The notes under the pieces: model-generated | What the model was told of the DNA's origin: nothing | Seen by the model: only the letters and a program-made list of their open reading frames with translations | The model's database searches: none | Part shown: positions 24,861 through 34,300 of the stretch, piece by piece | Layout of the letters: the number at the start of each line of letters is the position of its first letter | Numbering within the stretch: position 1 is the stretch's first letter | Position numbers and translations under genes: made by a program | Source of the DNA: Calothrix anomala FACHB-343 | GTDB taxonomy: Bacteria > Cyanobacteriota > Cyanobacteriia > Cyanobacteriales > Nostocaceae | Length of the DNA stretch: 64,000 nucleotides | Direction: 5' to 3' | Assembly (NCBI RefSeq): GCF_014696435.1 | Contig: NZ_JACJQG010000001.1 | Location: 1 to 64,000 of the forward strand

Positions 24861-27800
24861 ATGGCTACAGAGAATCTTAAACCCCTTATTCCTGGTTATC
24901 AAATTAGCTCTCAACTTTATGCAAGTTCTTGCACGAGTGTATATCGAGCTATCCGCGAGCAGGATGGACTTCCAGTAGTCATTAAACTTCTGAATTCTCA
25001 ATTTCCTAGCTTTAATGAATTACTCCAATTTCGCAATCAATATACCATCAGTAAAAATCTGCGTATTCCCGGTATTGTTCATCCATTAGCGTTAGAAAAT
25101 TATGCTAATGGTTATATTTTAGTGATGGAAGATGGAGGAGAAATTTCTTTAAGAGAATATATTAAAATTACAAATCTCTCCTTAAGGGAATTCTTGCAAA
25201 TTGCTATTCAATTAATTAACATTCTTCAGTCATTGCACCAAAATAACGTAATTCATAAAGATATCAAACCAGCAAATATACTGATTAACTGCCAAACCAA
25301 ACAAATTCAATTAATAGATTTTAGTATTGCTTCCTTACTACCCAAAGAAACTCAAGAAATTAACAATCCCCATGTTTTAGAAGGAACTTTAGCTTATATT
25401 TCTCCTGAGCAAACAGGGAGAATGAATCGGGGAATAGATTATCGCAGTGATTTTTATTCTCTTGGTGTTACCTTATATGAAATATTAGCTGGTGAGTTGC
25501 CATTTCTCTCAGAAGATCCATTAGATCTGCTGCATTGTCATATCGCGAAAACACCAACTGGCTTGGAATGTAGAGAAAATATCCCGCAGGTAATTGCGGA
25601 GATTGTGATGAAATTAATGGCGAAAAATGCCGAAGATAGATATCAAAGTGCTTTGGGATTAAAGCATGATTTAGAAACTTGTTTAGCCCAACTGCAAGAT
25701 ACAGGCGAGATTCAATATTTTACAATTGGGCAGAGGGATGCGTGCGATCGCTTCCTAATCCCAGAAAAATTATATGGGCGAGAGCAAGAAGTCACCACCT
25801 TATTGCAAGCCTTTGAACGTGTCGCCAATGGCACATCAGAAATAATGCTAGTGGCGGGATTTTCGGGTATTGGGAAAACTGCGGTAGTCAATGAAGTTCA
25901 CAAACCCATTACCCGTCAGCAAGGGTATTTTATCAAAGGTAAATTCGATCAATTTAATCGTAATATTCCCCTATCCGCTTTTGTGCAAGCCTTGCGGGAT
26001 TTAATCGGGCAATTGTTATGTGAGTCTGACAGCCAACTCCAAGGATGGAAAAGCAAATTTTTGGATGTTTTGGGCGAAAATGGGCAAGTTTTAATTGAGG
26101 TGATTCCCGAATTAGAAATCATTATTGGGAATCAACCCCCAACGCCAGAATTATCGGGAACAGCCGCACAAAATCGCTTTAATTTATTATTCCAAAAGTT
26201 TATTTCTGTTTTTACTACAAAAGAACATCCCTTAGTCATATTTCTCGATGACTTACAATGGGCAGATTTAGCATCTTTACATTTAATTAAGCTAGTGATG
26301 GCAGATAATGGACATCTGCTGTTGTTGGGTGCTTACCGAGATAATGAAGTTTCGCCAGCACACCCATTGATGCTGACAGTAGAGGAATTGCTGAAAGCGG
26401 GGACAACAATTCATACAATTACCCTGAAACCCTTGGCTGTAAGCGATATCAATCACTTAGTTGCGGATACTTTGCAATGTTCCACCGCCCAAACCCATCC
26501 TCTCACAGAATTAATCGCCCGTAAAACCCAAGGTAACCCCTTTTTTATTACCCAGTTTCTCAAAGCTTTATCGGAAGATGGGCAAATTACCTTTAATCGT
26601 AACCAAGGTTATTGGGAATGTGATATCGCGCAAATCAACGCTTTATCTCTTACCGATGATGTAGTAGAGTTTATGGCACTGCAATTGCAAAAATTGCCGC
26701 CAGAAACCCAAAATGTGTTGAAATTAGCCGCTTGTATCGGCAATACTTTTAATTTAACTACCTTAGCGATCGCATCTCAACAATCGTCAACTTATACCGC
26801 TACAGCTTTATGGAAAGCTTTGCAAGAGGGGTTAATTTTACCCACCAGTCAGACTTATAAATTCTTTCAGGTAGAAAACGCCGCACAAACTCTAGAAACG
26901 CAGTCTGTTAATTTAACTTATCGCTTTCTCCACGATCGCATTCAACAAGCTGCTGACAAACTCATTGCAGAAGCGGATAAATCAGCAACCCATTTGAGGA
27001 TTGGGGAGTTATTACTATCTCACACTTCCGCCGAGCAACTAGATTCACATATATTTGAAATTGTCAATCATTTAAATGCAGGCATTGATTTAGTTACCCA
27101 GCCAGAGAAAAAGCTAGAAATAGCGCGACTAAATTTAATTGCTGGGTGTAAAGCCAAAAATGCGATCGCCTATGATGCGGCAGTGAAATATTTTACCCAA
27201 GCAATTGATTTACTACCCCCTGATGCTTGGGCAACACAATACACATTAACCTTAAATTTGCATCACGAGCGCTTAGAAGCAGCTTGTCTGAACTTAGACT
27301 TTGACAAGCTAGCAGTATGGGGTGAGATTGTCTTGCAATCTGCGACTTCTTTACTCGATACTATTAAAGTCCATGAAACTCAAATCATGGCATTGCGGTC
27401 TCAAGGTAAATTGCAGCAGGTAGTTGAGACTGGGTTACAAGTGCTAAAATCCCTCGGCGTGGAATTTCCCCAACAGCCAACTATGGCAGATATTGGTGCA
27501 ACTGCCGAGCAAACAAGGCAACTTTGGCAAGGGCGTACACCCATGAGTTTGCTAGATTTGCCAGCGATGAGCGATGCGCAGCAACTTGCAGTTATGCAAA
27601 TTTTGACAAAACTGATGGCTGCTGCATACATTGCCGCACCGACGCTGTTACCGCTACTTGTCTTTAAAGAAGTTGAGATTTCTATCCTGTTTGGGAATGC
27701 GCCGATTTCCATCTTTGCCTATGCAGACTATGGATTGATGCTCTGTAGTTTCATGGGCGATATTGATGCTGGGTATGAATTTGGACAACTGGGATTAAAG

Positions 27801-30800
27801 TTATTAGAAAAGCTGCAAATGAACGCCTTTAAAAGCAGGGCTTACTTTATTTTCAACAGCTTTATTCGCCACTGGAAAGAACCGTTGCATCACACGATTC
27901 CCTCTCTTTTAGAAGGCTATCAAAATGGGCTAGAAAACGGAGACTGGGAATGCGTAGCGTTGAATTTAATGATCTACGGACATTATAGTTATTGGAGCGG
28001 TCGAGAATTAACTGATTTGGCTAAAGAAATGGAGGCTTATCGCCAAGCTATCAGCCAAGTCAAGCAAGAAGCACCACTAAAATATCATGAGTGTTACCAG
28101 CAAACAATTATTAACTTATTGGGTGACAATGAAGTTCCCTATTGTTTACAAGGTAAAGTCTTCGATGCCAGCCAAATCTTACCTCATTTTCAAGCTAAGA
28201 GCGATCGCGGGGGATTATTTCATCTTTCTTTATGCCAAGCTAGTCTGAATTACCTGTTTGGAGAATACGAAGCAGCCTTGCAAGCAGTAGCCATAGCAGA
28301 AGAATTCAGCGATGCCGGCATTGGCTATGTGATGATTGCGATCCAAGTATTTTATGATGCTTTAATTCATCTGGCAATTTATGAGGATGCTGAGGCTGAC
28401 AAAAAATTAGCGATTCTTGAGCGAGTTAATACCCATCAAGAAAAACTCCAAAATTGGGCAACTCGTACCCCCTTCAATCATCAACATCGCTGGGAACTAG
28501 TAGCAGCAGAACGCGATCGCATTCTAGGGCAATTTGCGGCGGCAATTGAGCATTATGAATTAGCGATTAATGGTGCAAAAACCCACGGTTATCTGCAAGA
28601 CGAAGCAATCAGCAACGAACTAGCAGCGAAATTTTACCTAAATTGGGGTAAACAGAAGGTAGCCGCCGTTTATATGCAAGAAGCCTACTATTGTTATGCT
28701 CGTTGGGGTGCAAAAGCCAAAACTGAGGATTTAGAAAATCGCTATCCCGATTTACTGCGCCCCATTTTTCAGCAAGCAGCACACACTTTGAATCCGTTGG
28801 AAACTCTAGCTTCGATGACGGGGCTGAATTTCTCACATCATACCGCGACCACAACTAAACTTTTATCCGGCACCAGCGTGAATACAGCTTTAGATTTTGC
28901 GGCGATTCTCAAAGCTTCCCAAAGTCTATCGAGTACGATTCAACTTGATGAATTAATGCACCAACTCACTCGGATGATTCTGCAACATTCTGGAGGCGAT
29001 CGCTGTGCTTTAATCTTACCCAACAGTGAGGGAGAATGGCAGGTAAGAGCCATTGCGACATCTGAAACTACAGAACTTTGTAGCGAACTGTTAGAAGGGA
29101 ATCCCAACTTACCGCTAAAGCTGATACAGTACGTCAAAAATACCCAAGAAGTGGTGGTAATTGACGAACTCAAAACAGATTTACCTGTAATTGATGAATA
29201 TTTAGATCAAAGACAGCCAAAAAGCCTGCTTTGCTTGCCAATTCTCAATCAAGGACATTTAATTGGCATTTTATATTTAAAAAATCACTCCGCTAGAGGT
29301 GTATTTAGCAGCGATCGCATTTTAATTCTTAACTTCCTCTGTACTCAAGCTGCAATTTCTCTAGAAAATGCCCTTCTTTATCAAAATTCGCAAATTTATG
29401 GGCAAAAGTTAGAACAATCTCTAGAACAGTTACACCTCAGCGAAAACCGCTTTCAAAAACTCGCAAATAATATTCCTGGATTGATTTATCAGTTGCGAAT
29501 GAAAGCCGATGGTTCATCTTCTATTTCCTACGTCAGTTCTGGTTGTCAAAATCTTTATGAAGTAGCCGCAGAGGATTTGCTCTCAGGGAAATACAGCTTA
29601 CGTGATTTTGAACATCCCGATGATAGATCTGAAATATTACGCCTCACTCTAGAATCAGCCGCAAATCTCACCCCATTTCAACATCAATGGCGGATTATTA
29701 CACCTAATGGCAATATCAAATGGGTAGAAGCGGTTTCTCAGCCAGAACGCGGTGAAGATGGAGAAATGGTATGGGATGGGATTGTAATTGATATTAGCGA
29801 TCGCAAACTTGCAGAACAAGAGCAACAGCGACTGCTAACAATTGTGAATGCTACCCCAGATATTGTGGGTATTGCTGATGCTCATGGTAATAGTCTTTAC
29901 ATTAATCCAGCCGGAGAGCGAGTTTGGCAAATGCCAGCTGGATTTAATATTTCTGCTATTACCCCAGCGCCAGCGATGGATTTCATCCAAAATATCGCTA
30001 TTCCCACCGCTATCAGCCAAGGAACTTGGAGTGGTGAGTCAGCTATTTTCGACGATCGAGGAAATGAAATTCCGGTATCGCAAGTGATAATTGCGCACAA
30101 AAATACCAACGGTGAATTGGCATATCTATCAACAATTATTCGCGATATTAGCGAGCGTAAACAAGCGGAAACTGCACTGAAGCAAAAATCCCAAGAACTG
30201 GAAACAGCCCTGCAAGAACTGCAACAAGCCCAACTGCAAATGATCCAAAATGAAAAAATGTCTGCACTCGGTAATTTAGTGGCTGGGGTAGCCCATGAAA
30301 TGAATAATCCTCTAGGATTTATTTTTGCTAGTCTCAAACAAGCAAAACCAATCTTGGCAGATATTACCGAACACTTAGAGTTATATCAAAAAACTTTACC
30401 CAATCCCCAGGCAGAAATTCTTGAACATGCAGCAGAAATAGATTTGGATTATAGCTTAGAAGACTTACCCAAAATGCTCGATGCAATGGTAATGGCTTGC
30501 GAGCGATTAAAAAATATCAGCACGAGTTTAAGAATTTTCTCCCGTGCCGATAAGGATTATAAAGTACCCTTTAACATTAATGAAGGCATTGAAAGTACAA
30601 TTTTAATTCTTAAACATCGCCTGAAAGCTAACGCACAACGTCCAGAAATTACCGTAGTTACGGAATACGCTAACTTACCAACAGTTGCTTGTTTTCCTGG
30701 GCAACTTAATCAGGTATTTATGAATATTTTGGCTAATGCTATTGATGCTTTAGATGAATCCTGTGCTGGGCAGAGTTTTGCCCAGATGAAGCTAAATCAG

Positions 30801-31061
30801 CAGAAAATCATTGTGAGAACGACAATTGAAAATAACACGCTTTACGTATCAATTGCTGATAATGCTAAGGGCATGAGTGAGGATGTAAAAACACGAATTT
30901 TTGACCATTTATTTACTACAAAAGCTGTAGGTAAAGGTACGGGATTAGGATTAGCGATCGCCCGCCAAATTGTTGAAGATAAGCATGGCGGAACCATTCA
31001 AGTAAATTCTGTGTTAGGAGAAGGCACAGAATTTATCATTGCTATTCCCATCAACAATTAA
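24861..31061 (+). CDS. HstK-like hybrid Ser/Thr kinase - ATPase - GAF - PAS - histidine kinase
   Basis: A 2066-residue signalling protein of the type first described in Anabaena as HstK. In order: a Ser/Thr kinase domain (about 12-280; HKDIKPANI with Asp134, but DFS at 153-155 where DFG is usual); an AAA/NACHT-like ATPase (Walker A GFSGIGKT at 333-340, Walker B IFLDDLQWAD); a long helical repeat region (about 700-1330); a GAF domain (about 1345-1505); two PAS domains (about 1530-1785); a HisKA domain with H-box GVAHEMNNPLGF (His1812); and a C-terminal HATPase with DNAKGM and GKGTGLGLAI. I use the ATG at 24861 and not the TTG four codons upstream. A close paralogue follows directly. Confidence 0.9.
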   Translation: MATENLKPLIPGYQISSQLYASSCTSVYRAIREQDGLPVVIKLLNSQFPSFNELLQFRNQYTISKNLRIPGIVHPLALENYANGYILVMEDGGEISLREYIKITNLSLREFLQIAIQLINILQSLHQNNVIHKDIKPANILINCQTKQIQLIDFSIASLLPKETQEINNPHVLEGTLAYISPEQTGRMNRGIDYRSDFYSLGVTLYEILAGELPFLSEDPLDLLHCHIAKTPTGLECRENIPQVIAEIVMKLMAKNAEDRYQSALGLKHDLETCLAQLQDTGEIQYFTIGQRDACDRFLIPEKLYGREQEVTTLLQAFERVANGTSEIMLVAGFSGIGKTAVVNEVHKPITRQQGYFIKGKFDQFNRNIPLSAFVQALRDLIGQLLCESDSQLQGWKSKFLDVLGENGQVLIEVIPELEIIIGNQPPTPELSGTAAQNRFNLLFQKFISVFTTKEHPLVIFLDDLQWADLASLHLIKLVMADNGHLLLLGAYRDNEVSPAHPLMLTVEELLKAGTTIHTITLKPLAVSDINHLVADTLQCSTAQTHPLTELIARKTQGNPFFITQFLKALSEDGQITFNRNQGYWECDIAQINALSLTDDVVEFMALQLQKLPPETQNVLKLAACIGNTFNLTTLAIASQQSSTYTATALWKALQEGLILPTSQTYKFFQVENAAQTLETQSVNLTYRFLHDRIQQAADKLIAEADKSATHLRIGELLLSHTSAEQLDSHIFEIVNHLNAGIDLVTQPEKKLEIARLNLIAGCKAKNAIAYDAAVKYFTQAIDLLPPDAWATQYTLTLNLHHERLEAACLNLDFDKLAVWGEIVLQSATSLLDTIKVHETQIMALRSQGKLQQVVETGLQVLKSLGVEFPQQPTMADIGATAEQTRQLWQGRTPMSLLDLPAMSDAQQLAVMQILTKLMAAAYIAAPTLLPLLVFKEVEISILFGNAPISIFAYADYGLMLCSFMGDIDAGYEFGQLGLKLLEKLQMNAFKSRAYFIFNSFIRHWKEPLHHTIPSLLEGYQNGLENGDWECVALNLMIYGHYSYWSGRELTDLAKEMEAYRQAISQVKQEAPLKYHECYQQTIINLLGDNEVPYCLQGKVFDASQILPHFQAKSDRGGLFHLSLCQASLNYLFGEYEAALQAVAIAEEFSDAGIGYVMIAIQVFYDALIHLAIYEDAEADKKLAILERVNTHQEKLQNWATRTPFNHQHRWELVAAERDRILGQFAAAIEHYELAINGAKTHGYLQDEAISNELAAKFYLNWGKQKVAAVYMQEAYYCYARWGAKAKTEDLENRYPDLLRPIFQQAAHTLNPLETLASMTGLNFSHHTATTTKLLSGTSVNTALDFAAILKASQSLSSTIQLDELMHQLTRMILQHSGGDRCALILPNSEGEWQVRAIATSETTELCSELLEGNPNLPLKLIQYVKNTQEVVVIDELKTDLPVIDEYLDQRQPKSLLCLPILNQGHLIGILYLKNHSARGVFSSDRILILNFLCTQAAISLENALLYQNSQIYGQKLEQSLEQLHLSENRFQKLANNIPGLIYQLRMKADGSSSISYVSSGCQNLYEVAAEDLLSGKYSLRDFEHPDDRSEILRLTLESAANLTPFQHQWRIITPNGNIKWVEAVSQPERGEDGEMVWDGIVIDISDRKLAEQEQQRLLTIVNATPDIVGIADAHGNSLYINPAGERVWQMPAGFNISAITPAPAMDFIQNIAIPTAISQGTWSGESAIFDDRGNEIPVSQVIIAHKNTNGELAYLSTIIRDISERKQAETALKQKSQELETALQELQQAQLQMIQNEKMSALGNLVAGVAHEMNNPLGFIFASLKQAKPILADITEHLELYQKTLPNPQAEILEHAAEIDLDYSLEDLPKMLDAMVMACERLKNISTSLRIFSRADKDYKVPFNINEGIESTILILKHRLKANAQRPEITVVTEYANLPTVACFPGQLNQVFMNILANAIDALDESCAGQSFAQMKLNQQKIIVRTTIENNTLYVSIADNAKGMSEDVKTRIFDHLFTTKAVGKGTGLGLAIARQIVEDKHGGTIQVNSVLGEGTEFIIAIPINN

Positions 31062-31151
31062 TCTCATGAACAATTCAAAATTCGCGTATTAAAGAAATTT
31101 TCAGACAGATGCCCTCGATCGCATAACGAGAGCATGAAAATCTCTCTTAAG

Positions 31152-31207
31152 AGTCAATAGTCAACAGTCAACCGTCAACAGTCAACCGTCAAGCGTCAAC
31201 CGTCAAC
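31152..31207. repeat. Heptanucleotide tandem repeat array
   Basis: About eight units of AGTCAAC / CGTCAAC in the gap between the two giant hybrid kinases. A run of AAATCTC-like repeats follows and is overlapped by a longer reading frame, which is one reason for the downstream start chosen for the second kinase. Confidence 0.85.
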
Positions 31208-31314
31208 CAATTTTGGATGCGTGGATTTTATTTAAAATCTCAAATCTCAAATCTAAAATTGGGAATACTAATTTCAGACGGCAAACACCAGCTTCTATTA
31301 TAAGGGATGTTGAT

Positions 31315-34300
31315 ATGACGACTGAAACTTACAATCCGACGATTCCCGGATATCAAATTTGCTCGCAAATATATGCTGGTGCGAGAACTAAGGTGTATCG
31401 AGCTATTCGCGAATCAGATCGAGTTGCAGTAGTCATCAAACTTCTAGCTTGTGAATTTCCCCACTTCCAAGAATTAGTCCAATTTCGCCACCAATATACT
31501 ATTACTAAATCTCTGCAAATTCCGGGTATTTTGCAGCCATTAGCCTTAGAAACATATAACAATGGTTATATTTTGGTGATGGCAGATACAGGAGAAATTT
31601 CTCTGCGGGAATATATTAAAATTCATGATTTATCCTTGAGAGAGTTTTTCAGTATTGCTATTCAATTAACCAATATTCTGCATAATTTACACCACAAGCG
31701 CGCAATTCATAAAGATATCAAACCTGCCAATATTCTCATTAACCCCCAAACCAAACAAGTACAACTAATTGATTTTAGTATCGCTTCCCTATTACCTAAA
31801 GAAACCACAGAAATTAAAAGTCCGAATGTTTTAGAAGGGACATTAGCTTATATTTCTCCCGAACAAACCGGAAGAATGAATCGCGGTATAGATTACCGTA
31901 GCGATTTTTATGCTTTGGGCGTGACATTTTATGAAATATTGACTGGGGAGTTACCATTTAATTGTGAAGATCCCCTGGAATTAATACATTGTCATCTTGC
32001 TAAACAACCCAATGCAATTATCAATCCAGAAATACCGCCAGTAATGGTGAATATTGTCATGAAGTTGCTGGCGAAAAATGCTGAAGATAGATATCAAAGT
32101 GCTTTAGGATTAAAGCATGATTTAGAAACTTGTTTAGCCCAACTTAAAGATACAGGGGAAATTAGCAACTTTCAAATTGCACAACGGGATATATGCGATC
32201 GCTTTCTCATCCCCGAAAAATTATATGGGCGCGAATCAGAAGTTAATACCTTACTCCAAGCTTTTGAACGGGTTGCTAATGGCACATCAGAAATGATGCT
32301 AGTTGCGGGATTTTCCGGGATTGGGAAAACGGTGATTATTAACGAAGTCCACAAACCCATTACCAGGCAAAAAGGGTATTTTATTAAAGGTAAATTTGAC
32401 CAATTTAATCGTAATATTCCCTTCAGTGCTTTTGTTCAAGCCTTGCGCGATTTAATGGGACAATTATTATCAGAATCAGATGCGAAGTTAAAGCAATGGC
32501 GCGAGCAAATTTTGGCGGCGTTGGGAGAAAATGCTCAGGTAATTGTCGAGGTGATTCCCGAACTTGAAAAAATTATTGGTAAACAACCACCCGCAGCCGA
32601 ATTATCGGGAAACGCTGCCCAGAATCGGTTTAACTTACTGTTTCAAAATTTTATTGCTGTATTCACCAAAAAACAACATCCCTTAGTCATATTTTTGGAT
32701 GACTTACAGTGGGCAGATTTAGCTTCTCTACAGTTAATTAAACTGCTGATGGAGGATCGGCAATATTTACTGTTATTGGGGGCTTATCGGCATAATGAAG
32801 TCTCTCCCACACATCCCTTTAGTTTGATGGTAGAGGAATTGCACAAATCGGGTAAAACTGTGAATATTATTAGCCTCGCCCCCTTAACTTGGAATGATAC
32901 AAATCAGTTGGTAGCTGATACCTTACATTGTGCAACAAAGAGAGCGCATCCTTTAAGCGAATTAATTACCGCTAAAACTCAAGGTAATCCTTTTTTTATC
33001 ACCCAATTCCTCAAAGCTTTATATGAAGATGGACAAATTACCTTTAATCATTATCAATGGTATTGGGAATGCGATATTGCTCAAATTAAAGCCCTATCCC
33101 TAACTGATGATGTAGTAGAATTTATTGCCCAACAGTTACAAAAGCTACCCTCAGAAACACAAAATATCCTCAAGTTAGCTGCTTGTATTGGTAACTCTTT
33201 TGATTTAGATACTTTAGCGATTGTTTGCGAATATTCAGCAGCCGATGTGGCGTCAGATTTATGGACAGCTTTGCAAGAAGGGCTGATTATTCCGCAAAGT
33301 CAATTATATAAATTTTATGTCAATTATCAGCAGCCAGAAACTAATAAGCGCAATATCGAAAATGTAGCCTATCGTTTTTTACACGATCGCATTCAACAAG
33401 CAGCTTATTCTCTAATTGCACCAGCCCAAAAGCAAGCTACCCATTTTGATATTGGTACTTTGTTATTAGAAAAATTATCACCCAAAGAAATTGAAGAACG
33501 GATTTTTGAAATCGTTAATCATTTAAATCTTGGGCAAACATTAATTAGTACCATATCGCAAAAAATCGAATTAGCCAAGCTGAATTTATTGGCAGGAACA
33601 AAAGCCAAAGCTGCAACAGCATATGCCGGGGCTTTAAAATATATTACTGCGGGCATAGAACTTTTGCCGGAGAACTGCTGGGAACGTTATGATAATTTAA
33701 GTTTGGCTTTATTTAAAGAACGTACCGAAATTGAATATTTAAACGGCAATTTCGCTCAAGCAGAATCTTGGCTACAACAGACTTTAAATAGGGCAAAAGC
33801 ACCTTTAGAAAAAGCCGAAGTATATAATCTGGCGATTGTCCAATACACTCTACAAGCCAAGTATCCCGAAGCAATTCAAGCCGGGAGAGAAGCATTGGCT
33901 TTAGTGAATATTCATCTCCCAGAAACAGATTTTGAGCGGGTACGAGATGCAGAATTAGCGATGATTCAAGACACCTTAAGCGATCGCACTTTTTCAGCTT
34001 TGCTAGATTTACCGATTGTCACCCAACCAGAGCAAAAAATGGGCATCAAGCTATTAATTAGCATGGGGCCGCCAACCTATCGTTCTCACCAAAAACTTTG
34101 GTCGGTGATTTGTGCTAAGGCGGTAAATTTATGTTTAAAATATGGCAATAGTCCAGAAATTGGCTATATTTATCCGGCTTTTGGCGGTTTGCGCGGATAT
34201 GCACTGAATAATTATCAAGGTACGGGGGAATTGCTCGATGTTACCCTCAAGTTAATGCAGGTATTTAATAATAAATCTGCGGAGAGTGTAGCTTATTTAA